Below are positions 20,939-35,900 of a stretch of DNA of 64,000 nucleotides, piece by piece. The position numbers and the translations under genes were made by a program. The notes beneath the pieces are model-generated. The model was not told the origin of the DNA and ran no database searches. It was given only the letters and a program-made list of their open reading frames with translations. The first letter of the stretch is position 1; each line of letters opens with the position of its first letter. This DNA is from Linyphia triangularis (Eukaryota > Arthropoda > Arachnida > Araneae > Linyphiidae): NCBI GenBank assembly GCA_963978545.1, contig OZ021722.1, forward strand, positions 110,393,442 to 110,457,441. The letters are read 5' to 3'.

Positions 20939-23900
20939 CTAGACAGAAATTTAATATATATAGATTAATAATTTAAGTTAATACAGATAGAAAAAATTAA
21001 TATAACTTTCAATACATGGAATATCCCAATCTCCCATTTCCAATGTAGGGTACCACTGAAACTTGGTAAAAATGTCAATAAGGGCAAACATAGAAAAAGC
21101 TAGCTTTTTTTTTTAATCTAATGACCCAACTTTAAGGGGTCGAAAAGAGGTTCAATGTTCCACAGACATTTGAACTTATGAATCTGAACAAGCGCAGTTT
21201 TATAATAAGCACTCTGTATAGTTAGTTTTCTCACCAACAAAAGTCTATCCATCTCAAACAGAATGAAACGCCGATGGACAATGGTTTTCAGTTTTGAATC
21301 GAAAATATACATCAAGGTAATAGGGATGAATTTCATTAAATTCATGAGGAAATGAGTCCAACATAGGTTCATTTCTAATATAATCTCATGAGATTAAAAA
21401 TTGAGATTATAATTTAAACAGTCTAAAATAGAAATTGCAGTGAAAATAACTGAGAACAAGGGTTTGGAAAAAAAAAAAAAACTCAAAAAGTTTATTTCGA
21501 ACATAATCAAAGTCTCCTAACTCCAAGGCAGTCAAATACAATCTGCTGCCTTTCATAAGAAACTTTTTCTTCTCTAACCAACATATTTGTATAATGTAAG
21601 CTAGGTCTTTGCAAATATATTTGCACAATACTAAGAAGAGTGCATGCCTAGAAAATATCAGTTGACCAATCAAAATTCAGGTAAATAAAAAATTATTAAC
21701 AACAAAATATTATTAAACAAACTTTTCATGAAGGAAAATTACATCCAGCGTTCCCAACTCAAATCACAGAATGAAAATCAATGACTTTTCCTAACCTAAT
21801 TAATGTTTTAAGGACCTTTAAAAATTTGTTTTCAGGCATCATGTCTGTATAAAAAAATTTTATAAAGTATATTCTGCCAAAACAGTTACAAGTTGGCGCA
21901 TGTGTAATACAAATATGTCAGAAAATTCCGATATAGTGAGGATAAGTGGCGGACACGCAGGGATAGCAAGTCTGAGTTGCATTTTAGTAAATTTTGAAGT
22001 TGGTCAACATACACAAAAATTAAGGACTTTTAAGGATCTCTCAGCGTTTTCAAGGACTTTTAAGCACCTCTAAACATTTTCAAGTACTTTCAAGGCCTTG
22101 AAAACAGGTTCAAAAATATTAAGCACTTTTAATGACTTTCAATGATAGTGGGAAGCCTGACATCTCAACTTTAAGTTCAGCAGATAACAAGGTAAACAAT
22201 AGTTTAAAAAGTGGGATCAATCACAGGTTGGGTTGATTGGATTTTATTGTTGCAAGGGCAATGCTTTCACAGGTTGGGGAAAATATGAAGACAAACAATA
22301 AGTAAATGAAAGAAACTGTTTGACATAACAATTTTGTCTGCTTGCGATACTTAGAAGATCACTGTTTTCTTCCGAAATACTGGTTTGTCTTGACATTTGA
22401 CACAAAGAAATGTAGCCAAAAAGAGGGATAGAAAATTTAATTTTACAAGTAAATTTGAAAATCACAGATGTGCTGAAGGCTTTCATCCTCGCAAATTTAG
22501 CGAAGATTATAGCGAATATCTCTTAATAAATAGACTGACTTATTTTTTAATTTGTGAAATCAAGAAATATTTCTACATGACATGAGGTTATTAAGTCTTT
22601 TGTTAGAACATGAGTTTTGAACTCATAAGCCTCTCCCCGACACCATAGTCAAATATACATTTTTTTCCCCCTTTCATTTACCTATATGTTAACACAGGGT
22701 AATGAAAATATTGGATTCCATATTTTTTTTTTTTTTTTGCATTTCTACATGTTTTGAAACATGACGAGTTCAAAAAATTGGTTGAGAAAAAACTACCTTT
22801 GGTCAGCATAACTCCTGAACGGATTGACTTTACTTACAAAGTTCAAATTTTGTATACAGGTTAGTGATGACTATGGAACTTGGCGCTAAGAATTTGATCA
22901 AAATCAGACATGCACATAAGGTAGCAGTCATTTCAATATTTATGTTTTTCAGCAAGTGCCAAAAAAAACAGTTCTAACAATTTTTATCAAAATCACTAGG
23001 GTTTTTAATGTACGATGTCCACACCCCTAGTTCCTTATAGAACAATGATTTTTTAATTAAGTAAAGCCAATTAAGAGATCTTACCAGAACCATCAGTTGT
23101 TTCTGCTTCATTCTCATCAACTTCAGGTATTAAGTCCATACTACAGCTTGCAGATCCCCTGAAAAAAATAAAAAGTGTTAATTTGAAAACTGAAATTTCA
23201 ACACAATTACATAAAAGGAGCCAAGAAAAGAAAAAAAATCATCTCCTATTTGTTTATGAATTTTTGTAACACATTCAGCAGAAAAACAGTACAAGAGGAA
23301 ACATCAAGAATTTATTAAGAGCCAATTGCTATTTAGTGTTCCACATTTAAAGTACCAAATTAACTGATTATAGATAAGTGACTCAACCCCCCCCCCCCCC
23401 TTCCCATCTCCAAATTCTAAAACTAAAAGGCAGAAAACTTTGAAGAAAAAACAATTCAAGGAAGTTGGCAAATCATAACCATTGAATATTATTTTGACAT
23501 TAAAAAAAAAAAGAAGCTTAAGACACAAAGATATGAGTTTACAGGGTTCTCACTCAAATTACAGAATGAAAATCAATGACTTTTCTATGACTTTTAAGGA
23601 CCTAAATAATATTTTTAAGGACCTTTGAAAATTTGTTTTCAAGCATCATGTCTATATATAAATTTTTAATATAGTATTTTCCACCAAAAAAGTTACAAGT
23701 TGAAGGATGTGTAATACAAATATATTAGAGATTTCTGATACGGTACAGATAAGTGGCGGTCACACAGGTGTAGCAAGTCTGAGTTGTATTTTTATAACTC
23801 TTGCAGTTGGGCACATAACATATTCAAAAATTAGGGACTTTTAATGACCTATTAGCATTTTCAAGGACTTTTAAGCACCTCTAAGCATTTTCAAGCACTT

Positions 23901-26900
23901 TCAAGGCCTTGAAAACAAGTTCAAAAATATTAAGCACTTTTAATGACTTTCAATGACCGTGGGAACCCTGGTTTAAATGTTTAATATTTTAGGTAATCGT
24001 ACGAATCCCACTACGTTCGCATAACTTTTCCCGAGATCTTCAAAGAGCTCCTAGTTGCACAATGTGACAGCACTTTGAATTGGAATAGTGACTTTAAACT
24101 ATTCAATCAGTAACTACAAATTCCAGAACCTCTCAAAACATCATAAAATAGTCCCACAATCTAGTTTTAAATGTTTGGGGAAAAAAATCACACATAAAGA
24201 CATGTTTCTGAAAGAAAAATTTGAGAACCCCTTACTCTCCACTTCCACTATTTCTCCTTTTGGGAACTGGGGTTTTGGACTCAGAAGACTGACAAGGTTT
24301 CTTAACCACTTCTTTGTTGGAGGTAGACTGCTGACTCTCCCACTTCAGATATTCAGCATAAGGCTTCACACGGTAGATGCGACTCAGTTTGTTTACCAGT
24401 CCCGCTTTAGCTAAAAATATTTCACTGAATTCAAATAAAAGCTTTCAGGACGCAATTCATTATAGCGATTGTACATTCAGTAGTGTCACTAAATATTTAT
24501 AAGATATGCGACAATTATTTTTGTAACCTTTAGTAAGCCTGAATTTAGTTTAGGTACAATGCTAAAACACATATATTGAGACATTTAAAGTGTATTTAAC
24601 CCTCTGAGCGTCAAGGGAATGGGCGAAATTATACAGTTGTTTTCCCTGCAATAATTTTTAAATTTTATTTCTGATCCAAATATATAATTTTTTTTAATTA
24701 TTTTTTATTTGTTTTGTTTTAAGTAGGTTTTAAACTATCATCCTAATAAAAAGATTAAAAAAAATATTTTATTTTACATTTTATTTATAAATTTAAAAAG
24801 GTTGTGTATTGCTGGAAAAAGAGGGGATCAAATGACGGATATATACGCCCGTGACCCTCAGAAGGTTAAGAAGAAAAAAACTATTTTTTTTTTTTAAAGT
24901 AGTTTCAGCCACATTTCGAAAATCAAATATTATTAATATATCAACATATGACTGCATAATCTTAGCAAGAAACGCTCAGTGTAAAAAATGCGGATATTGC
25001 ATTTACGTAACAAAAACAAAATTTATCACCGCACTGTTATAGAATCAACCACAGCACCAAGTTTTAAAAAGTGCTAGTCATGCATGATTGTTTTGTTATC
25101 TTAAAATGAAGATCAAATTTGTGTGGCTAAAAGAATCTTAGTAATCAAGACATTTCAAACTTATAGCTGAGAAGAAAAAAAAGAATGACACAGACGACTT
25201 CAGACTTTGTCCATTCATCATTGGCTCTACAGCCTTGGTAGTATTAGGATTAATCAAGATTTACATAGCTTTTGAAAAGTAAAAAGTAGTTTTTAAGGAC
25301 TATAATGACCATCAAAAAAAAATTAAGGTCCTCTTATAAAGTTTTAGAGAAAAAACTCATTTTTGTACTTACATATAAACTCATTACATTACAATATAAA
25401 AATCGGCAAATAAACAATTTAAATAGAATTTTATAAACTGGTAGAAGAGAAGAGTGTGAAAATCAAATTTTTAATAGTTTAAATTGGATGGGGGAGAAAA
25501 AAAAATGGCTCAAAATGCAAACTTTAAAGGCATATACAGTCAAATCCCGTTAATGCAAAGTCAATCAGAGCTGCCAAAATTGTTCACGTTAACCAAATAA
25601 ATTAACGTTAAGTTTTTTAAGTACGGAGAACTGCTTTTACTTTGCGTTAAAAGTGATTTCATGTTAAGCGATTTTGCATTAACGAGGTTTAAGTGTACAT
25701 ACCAAATAAAAATAAGCAGCTCTTAATGACTTTTAAGGAAAGTGCAAATCCTGTTAATTATGATCTTCAAAGATCTTCTATCTTGTAACACCATAGCTAT
25801 TCCAGCAATATTTGCAGACTCTAATGAAACTAGCTTTATGTAAAGTCTGTATAATCAAAGTAGAACCATGTTCTCCAAATACCACATTCCTACAAATTGA
25901 TTCAAATATTTTTTTTAATTATAGTATTTTTCTTTTGCATGGATTCAATTCATTCTTTATGCTATTATTGAAAGTCCATATTCTACTAATATACAGAACG
26001 GTTTGAATCAGTCCAATGGTTCTTCTAAGGTCATAAGAAACTTTTATACATAATTTTAAGACAACAAATACAAAAGAAAAAAACTTTACCACTAATCGTA
26101 TTTCCTGGGTTCTTTAAGGCAACCAAGGCAGATACATCATCAAGCCAATTTACATAGATATTGCCTAAAAACAATATGATGCTTTAAAAACAATATAATG
26201 ACATTATTATCCATAACACAAAAGTCAAATAACTTAAATTAGGATTTAACAAAAAGGTTAGAATGAGCTATACTGTCTCCATTTTTTGTTTGGTGAATTT
26301 GCGCCAAATATGGTAACCCGGTGCAAATATTGCTCCATTCCAACTTGAGGACATTTTGAAAATTCTTTAAGTAGGTACCAGAGAAGTGACATTAACAAAA
26401 ACAAAAAACTTCATCGTTAAGGTATTTTAACACTCAGAGTTTCCACTCAAAGTGCAAAACAAAACTCTGACTTTCAAAGGTCAAGAAATTTTTAAAAAAA
26501 TTCCATGTTTAACAACATTTCTTCATAGCGATTTCCCCAATACAGTCAAGAGCCCGAAATCCAAACGTCTAAAAATCGGATGCTTTTAATTTTTTTTTTT
26601 TTTAAAGAATTGAGTCATCTTGAATTTATCTCCGATCCCACTGCTCACCGTGCTGGAATGTCATATGTCATATCTGAATATGACAAGAATGCTGTTTTCA
26701 TTCTGAACAACAAAAGAGCACTGCCGATATTGCGTGGAACTGGATTCAACCCCATCAGAGACAGCCTGGCTTGACGTCACGTCACACCGGTAGTAGCTAT
26801 TGGCTGAAAAAGAACATTGTCGGGAGGGATTGGGTTTCGAGAGCCATTTCATTTTTATTCTTTTCCTGAAGATCGCTATCCCTAATTTTGCATGTGCTTT

Positions 26901-29900
26901 TACAAAGCTTCTTTTCATCTTTTTTCATCTTGATATTTTCCTGGTTTTTGAGTTATGTAAAAAAAAAACATTAAATTGAATGAAGCTAATCTTTCAGAAA
27001 TATAAGAGAATTTAACAGAAAATTCTTAGTAATTCGAATGCTTTTTGAAACAAGAATGCGCTTTTTCAAAATTCAAATTATTAATAGAACACAAAGAGTT
27101 TTCAAACAATATTATTTTTTTTTAAAAGTTATTTAACTCTAAAATAATGTCCATGGCAATTGAAGTGAAAATAAAAATTCTTGCGACACAATTTGGCAAG
27201 AAAAAAAAACCGTGCTGCAATTCAAAAGTAATTTAAATTCTCAATTTAATCCTAAATGGATTTTATTTAACTATTTAGGAAAAGGAATTTTAATTCTTGT
27301 TTAAAAATAATAACAATGATTACATATACTACTAATAAAAATTAGTTGCTCAAATTAGACGTAATATAACATAACCAATGTAAATATCAGAGTTAGCGCC
27401 TACCATACTGTAGCAAATATCTTCAATAATGGTTAGTCGATCAGTGTAACCCCACTGCAAAAATTACATTTTAATAACATAAATCTCAGCAGTGATAAAG
27501 TATTTGCCTATTCCGCAAATGAAATTTTATTACAGATTTTCATCGCAGAACATACAAGTCAGCGGAAAAGTAGATTTCCACTTTTGGATCTGTGTCACTG
27601 AAACCTGATGTATGAGCGCAAAGATAAATTGGATTGGCCAATAGAAGTAGCAAACTGTACATCTCCTTTTATTTTTTCGATTAATTTGCTTTTCAGCAGG
27701 CGATTTTATACCTTGTAACAAAAAAATATAAAATTTTCAAAATGCAAGCATTCGTTCTGAAAGAAATTCCCTGACTTTTCTAGAAAAATTTTTATTTTTT
27801 GATTTTTCCAGACTTTTTTCTGACCATTTTCAGGCATTTATATTTTACCTGACAATTCCAGATGTGGCAATCCTGAACACTATGAAGATATATTTAAAAC
27901 CATTACATTCTACTTACCATATGGAAGGAATAATTCTACTAGATCAACTGTTTTCCATTCAGAAGGAAAGCTCACGTGGAATACATTGTCTCGATTGGGT
28001 TCAGCTGTAAAACAATTTTAAAAGCCATTTTAGTCAAGTTGAGCAACACAACAGCTACTATAAATTGAAAATAAAGAAACATTAAAATAATCTTTTTATC
28101 GTTATTTAAACGCATTCCTTAGCATTGATATTTTAATTAAAATTGGGATATTTCATAGGTAAAAATTATTTCAACTTTTAAAAAAATTATCCAACAAATT
28201 CTAAAAATTAGCAACTATAAATAAAAAAATTTAAGACATAAGTGTGATAAATGGCCTCCATTACAATATTTCTATTTCTTATCAGCTATGAGTTGCAACT
28301 GATAAATTAAAACCTGTAATGATTAGAAAGAACAGGCAAGACTTCTTGTTGACGAAACAAATCTTACAAATTCACTGAATTGAAGAGTTTATTACGAAAA
28401 TAAGCTGCTTTAATTGGAACCAAGACATTTTTTTGGGCATAAATTCAAAACTTTTGAATAAAATCATGTATGGAAATTTTTTGAAAAGTGAAACTTTAAT
28501 TTCATACGGAGTTATTCGGTAAATAATATTAAAAAACAGACGTAAAAACATTTGAAAGAGATTCTTACAACAATATTCTTCTTACTACACAGAAGTAAAA
28601 GTAAAAATTGAATTTCAGGAATTAAGATAAAAATTTAATTTTAAGTGAAACAGATGAAACATAAATTTTGAAACATCTATATTCTAAGGAAAATATGGAT
28701 GCATTTAAAAAAAAAATACTTACGGTCTGGTCCGCATATATTCAAGCAAGTAATGTCATAGTGTCGTAATATGTGAAACCTACATAAAAAAAAAAAATGA
28801 AATTAAAAACAAAACATTACATCAAGGGGATCATCAGGCTGTCTCTGCAATATAAATCTAATACATAAAATTTTTGGAGGTCACAGCAATTGCTGGAACA
28901 TTGCTTTAAAATATAGGAAATTTTTTACCAGGTATAAGAGTAAAAAAAATTTCTCAATATTAAACAAAAAATTATAAGTTGTTGAATAAATCTTTTTTTT
29001 TTTTTTTTTTTTTAAATGTAATAAAACAATTTAACAACTTGTGAATAATCTTTATTACTTTTTATACCTGGAAAAATTTTTCAAGTTTTAAAACAATAGT
29101 TTGTCATCCGTGACTAAAAAAAATTATAGAAGAGGGCAGTATTGCTAATCCACATTAAAATAATTGATCAAAATACAAAATCATATATATATAAGCAGAC
29201 TGAACCCCCAAATAAAAGCAATATTCTTTAACAGGGTTTGTACAGATTTTTCGAAAACAAAATCAAGGACTTTCTAAAGACTTTTCAAGTACCTTCTAAC
29301 CAAAAAATTAAACATAAAAAAAAAAGAAAAAAATTTGGCGACGTAAATATAACATATAATTTGCGAAAAATATTGCATTTTATTTTAATCTTACTTAAGA
29401 TGCAGTTTGCACCACATAATTCATCAGAGTAAAAAGTTTTTAAGAAAATAGAAAAAAATTGGCTGGGGGAGCGTTCAGTAACCTTCTAAACTAAAATGGT
29501 TAAATTGGCCATGTTCTTTTATCATGGTTCGTATACATGAAGGAGAAAAAAATTCAAGGACTTTTTAAGCACTTTTCAAAGATGGCATTATCAACACAAA
29601 TACATTGAGAAAAAAAAAAATCCAAATTTTTTTTATTGGCAATTGGTGCTTGTTCAAATCAAGTATATAGGGGGAAAAAACCTTCTAATGTATCAGAAGC
29701 AGTACTATGTCCCACAAAAACAGAAGTAAAGCAGCTAGTACTCACTTGGTAATTATGCCGTTTGTCAAATAATACAAAAGTCTTATTGATTAAACTGTTT
29801 TTCAATCTACTCTATCGGCTTGATTACAAATACTGCATAATATGCAATTTTTTTTCTCCACATAAAAATTTAGAATTTAAATGCAATCACGCTATCGGCT

Positions 29901-32900
29901 AACATGCAACTACATAATTTATCAATGTTTTCATTTAATTCATAAGAGCCATGATTTTTTATGATTTTTAATGTCCATACTATTTCAGTATATCTAAAAC
30001 TTTTTTTTTAATTACATGCACCTCTATCGCACTGACGACGTTGATTATTACAAAATATATCCGTTTTTAGGGTATTTTTTATCATTAGAAATAGTTTGAA
30101 CAATTCTCTTCGAACTTCTTATAGAAAATAAATTAATATTTTACTCTTTGCATAGTTTTTTAAAGTACTTTCTCCCATCATGACATTTTTGAAACACAAA
30201 GTACAAATCTAACACATAGGCTTCAATATTATATTCTGGCTTTTCTAATCAGCTTAAATTGAAAATGCGTATCCCAGCCATTTTTAAACAGTGTACAAAA
30301 ATTTGGCACACACAATACAAAAAGAAACAAGAGATCACATGACTTAATTGGATATTTCAGATGTTGGGCATGCGCAGCGCTGTACTCATCGAAGGAGTAT
30401 TGACGAAATTTTTGTATATTTAACTGCGATGTTTTCCTTGTTGCTGATTGGCTTAACTTAATTCAAAAGATTTTGCTCACTATGTCAACCAAAATTTAAG
30501 ATGCTATATTTTTAGAAAATAAAATGAAATTCAAGCACTTTAAACGTATTTTTACAAAATTCAAGGTTTTCAACCACTTGAAAATGAAAGATTATTTTTC
30601 AAGCACTTTTCAAGGTTTTTTAAAAACGTACAAACCATGTTTATGTAGCAAAAAATATTGGTAGTTAAATTCAAAGGTGTTATTTGCATTATAATTAAAA
30701 AAAATTCTGTCAGTTTTTTCATCCAAATACAACTACTTTGGTTACAGTATATGGAAGGTTAATTTCATTGAATTGTGTTTCACCAGGTGGTTTCAGTTTC
30801 TGCAGTTTATTAAATATGTAAAACGGGTTAAATCCAAGATGCGTAAATCGTATCGAAATAATGTGTACTCACTTCCAGATAATGCAAAAACAATTCATGT
30901 GAGACAAATATGTTTAGTGAAAATAGAAAATAGAGTTACTGGAAGAGCGAGCACTAGCTATAATCATATACTTGGTCTTGCACCAGATGGCGTAAACTCA
31001 CACTTTATATTGGAAGTAAGCACATTAATATTATTTGCGCACCTTAGGTTAATTCAATGAAAAAAAAATTACGGATATGCCAACTTCAAATCATAATTGA
31101 GAACTAGTTCAGAAAAGGATTGGCCTTTCTTAAAAATTAAAACATAAAATCAAAGATGATGCATTTAAAAACGAAACTGGAAGATTTGTTGGCGTTTAGT
31201 GGCGTAAGGGCAACGCAAGGGCCAAATAAGGTTAGTTGTTTAACCCGATAAAATATCTAAAATTTATAAAAACATTCATATGGTATTGATGATTTAAGAA
31301 CATGGGGGGGGGGGGGGGAGGGCACGAAAACTACTTAAGAGATAATAAAAATCTCCACTTTAACTTCCAAATCACAATTGCAAGTGATTCGAAATATCAA
31401 GTCACTTGAATTTCATGTCAAGTAATTTGAGGTGATCTTTTTCACAGAAAGTCCCTAAAAGCTGTGCCAAATTCACCATGTCGAGGATTTTCTACTAGGA
31501 GGATTCATCAAGCATTGAAAACAATTACAAATAAATTACTAAATAAATTAAATATTTTACAAATTACAATTTAAAAATATATTTGCTAATCTTTTACAAT
31601 ATTTTACTCAACATTGTTAGTTTGCTAAATGACAACTTTAGCACAATAAAGACAAGCAAAATTTCAGACTTTCAAATCCAACAGTTCTTGCTTTGCAAGA
31701 CAGAGAAATATATACATTTGAAAAATTCTGAAACAGCAGCGACTCTTTTTAATCCTAACTTTTTTTTTTAATGTAGAGAGAGAGAAAAAAAAAGGGTTTA
31801 AAAAAAAATTAATATATTTATGTAATATAAGCTTTATCCTCCACGCCAATCAGCAGCAGCACCACCCACTGCAATTACAACACCGCCAATTGATACATAG
31901 ACAGAAGCACAGGGAGATTGGTAGGAAATCTCATTTGTCTATTAGTAATTTTTTGTATTAACCCTTTGGGTACATTTGACGGCTGAGATTCGTCATGCAC
32001 TTGTTTTGCCTGTTAATAATGACGAACCTAATTCGTCATTCAAACTAGTTTGATTGGATAGATTTTAATGTCACAAGAGCCATGATTCGTTAAGTCCAAC
32101 ATTTGTTGGTTTACCTATACTTTAAAAAAATATTTTGTTTGGCTGTATTCCTTTAAAGTTCCTTTATTGTTTTGAACCAACCGTTCAAAACACAAGAATT
32201 TTCCCAAATAAATCCGTACCCAAGGGGTTAATAGAAAAACAAGAAAAGAAATTAAATTAGTCAACAGACTAGTATGTTGAAGTTAAAATATGATAATAAA
32301 AGCTATATGTATAATTAACAAAAACTTTGAAAGTAAAGGTTAGTTTAGATTCATATTCAGATACATTAAGATCATTAGCTACTTACCTAGCACTAAAATT
32401 ATTTATTATAATTTTCTTTTATGTGTAACGACTACAACTTACCTATTTACATAAGGTGATAAAATCTTAGAAGTTGTATCCACATGTTCAACACTAGGTG
32501 ATGCCATTGAACCTGCACAATAATTGTAAATAGGAAATGAACCAATTTACTTAACAACATAGATATAAATAATTTGATTCAAGTATTCATTTTGACAAGT
32601 TCCTCAGACCAGGAATACAATCAGGAAAGAGTTTAGTCTAGAATCCCCCAGGAACTCAAAGTATCCAGATGTTTTCATTTTAATGAATAATAAACACTTA
32701 GTAACCACGTAAATAATTTTAAAAGAATATGTTTTTAATTTACCATCATTTAGACAGTGTAAGCCAACTGAAACACACCAAAATAGCTATTCGTTCAAGG
32801 AACTTTGAAATAAATGAAGGATTTATAAATCTCTAACAAAAAAATCTTTATACATTACTTTTTGGCTTATTTGGATCTTCTATAAACTGTCCTTGAAAAA

Positions 32901-35900
32901 TATAAATGTTTTGAGTTTTTGTTTTGTTTTGTTTTCCAAATATTGTAATAGTGTTTCAGTGCTACATGGCTCTAGTATTTCAAGCGCCATAAATATCAAA
33001 TAAAATCAGCCCGTCTGATATTATATTCAGGATTGAATTTAATTTAACTTATTTAAGATTAACCTATAATCTAAACAATATAGACCATACAGGATCTAGA
33101 TAAAATATAGTCCCATTTTGGTGTGTTTCGAACACTGAGCAGAAACCGTTTTAATATTTTGGTATATGCAAGTTACAGATTAAGAAACTGCAAATATATT
33201 GAATGTATTGTATCATATAGGGAATGAGAACGTTCTGCATATATGTTGTTTTTATAAAGAAAATAAAGGAGCAAACTTCGTACTTGACTGAAAAGCTCAC
33301 CTAGGAAAATTTTTAACTGTGGACCTGCTTTAGACTGAAACTATAATTTTGAATTGAACACACTAAATGTTTTTACTACAAATGTTACACACAAATAATT
33401 ACTAAAATTTGGGAACAAATAGATTTAGTAGATGTCATATGGTGACAGTTAAAACTAGAATTTGGATAATGATTGAATAAAATCATGGTTCATACAGATT
33501 ATCAAAATAAAAAATAAGGACTTTCTAAGTACTTAGCTAACTTTTTTAAGGACTTCAATTTTCTTTGTAATTTATACAATGGGAAGAAATTTAATGATAA
33601 GAAAACTTTAATGCATACTAAAATTCATGAATGAAATTGCTTTTAATTCCTAATAATTATAACTAATCATCGTGAGAAATAGATGCACTTTTACTAAATG
33701 TAGTTTAAATTTTTGAAGTGCAATGTAAATTATGCATTTTTTTAATAATCACTGGTTTCAGAGGGCACTTTTAAAGCAAATTACAAAATTTCATAACTGG
33801 TTTACTGCCATAATTTCTACATTATTTTATTTTTCTACCACGATGAATATATTCAAATTATCATTTTATTTTTTTTTTATTTTTTTTTAAATTAACAATG
33901 ATGCTCAAAAAGGCACAAGTTAAAAACTTATTCAGAAAACATTTTAAAACTCAAAAGTCAAATGGTATTAAAATGCTGAAATATCAATTAAAAATGCTCC
34001 AATCCCACCTCTGTTGGAATGTGATTAAAAGAAAATTATTGAAAATAAAGAAAAACATCTACACTTAGAAGATTTTCCTCAAATATACATTTGCAGTCTG
34101 ACATTTCACTCATAGCAAGAAAATTCTCTGATATCTATCAGTCAACGTTACCATTCAAAAAATTAAAAAGAAAATAAAGGCTAATTTAAAAATATATAAA
34201 TTTTATAAGTGAATATAATTCCAAATAGTCTAAGTATAATTGCTCCAAAATAAATTTTTGCTAAAAATCAAAACAAGCATCTTTAGAGCATGAAAAAGAA
34301 TGGAAAACATTAATTCAAAAGTTAAAAATTCACACATATCACTTTCAGTTAATTGTGTTCAATAAAATGTCAAAATGAAAGTACAAAAAAAATCAAGTAC
34401 AGGATCGAAGCATTTTCACTTATGGATGCTTTCAGGATTGTTGCAAAACTGTAATACAGTGCTATAAAGGGTTATTAAAAACGAAAAAATCTGATGGAAT
34501 CAATTTGAAAAATAGAAGAATTTTGAGCTCTAATATATTCTGTTGACAAAAAATGCAAGGCACGAAGAACAATAATCATGTCTGTAAAGGATGCAGTAAG
34601 ATTGAAATCAAGACTTATGGCGGCCGCACTTCAAAGTAATTAGATAACTAAAAATTTAAAAGAAATAATTTGTTTTCTAATATATTCTGTTGACAAAAAA
34701 CATGAGGCAAGAAGAAAATAATCATGTCTCTAATAAAGGATGCTTTTTCTCACAATAAGGCACTGACTTCACGGATTCCACTTCATGTGACACCAACTGA
34801 GATAGATTTTGCACCTGCACGGATAATGCAAAAAGAGAAACTCACATATTTTAAAATTCCCTGATTAAAGAGTAATTTAACGAAATTCCCCGATTTGTCC
34901 AGAGTGAAATTCCCGGTTCTGTCGCCACCCTGATTTGTATAAAAATAGCAATTTATAACTGTAAAATTTTGCTAAGAATGTCAATAAAGTTTTTACAACC
35001 AAGTCCAATGCAAAAATTTCTGAAATTGGATCAACCCCAAACGTTTAATTTTACTTTTTAGACTTAGCCATTATTAGACAGGAGGTAGTATTTTTCCAAA
35101 TTTAGCAGTACTTTTTGCTGCTATTAAAGTATAACAGATTCATGAGATCACAAAAAGAATATTCTGATTAAAGAACTTGGAGAATGTATTAAAATATGTG
35201 AATTTTTATTTCCAAAATCAGATCCAATTCTGCTTAAAACTGCAATTTTTTTGCCAAACATGCAACTACTATAGGCTTTAAAAGATGTGTATATATATTT
35301 TAAATCGGAAATAATCCAGGATTTGGATTGCATTCCAGTGACATTTAATTTCAAATATAAAACAAAAGTTCACAAATTAATTGGCAACAGCTAAAATTAC
35401 ACAAAACGTTCCCCGAAATTTAGTAGGAGAGCATCGCGATTGTGCATATTGGTGCGGAAATATATTCTTTTTAAATGCTTAGTAAAAATCACTTGATAGT
35501 TTATACACCTTAAAATAACTTTTAAACTACAGTTTCCAATAATTTTGTTCTCTATTTTGAGTAAGAAGGCATGGTAAAAAAAAAAATTTAAAAAAAGCCA
35601 GAGAAATACACTTAATTAAGGTACATATGAAATCGGCATATGTGCTAACTACCACACATAATTTTTTAAATGGCCCCAGCAATCCACCTACAAATGATGC
35701 ACCTGGTATCAACAGCCATTTAATGACTTCAGTAAGTCACTCGTCTGTGCGTGGCACATTTAAACATAAATGAGCAACAGGTGACTTCAGTAGGGGTGAT
35801 CGGCATATTGCATTTGAATATTTTGCATTTTTTCAGAAAAGATGTTATTTTCAGAGAAAAACTGCTTTAAAAAAAAGATAGGAAGGATGAAAACACTTTG

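Noticed and set aside
26580..26918. Short plus and minus frames near 26600-26900
   Set aside because: They overlap each other, begin in a poly(T) tract and show no similarity or splice context. They are probably repeat-derived.
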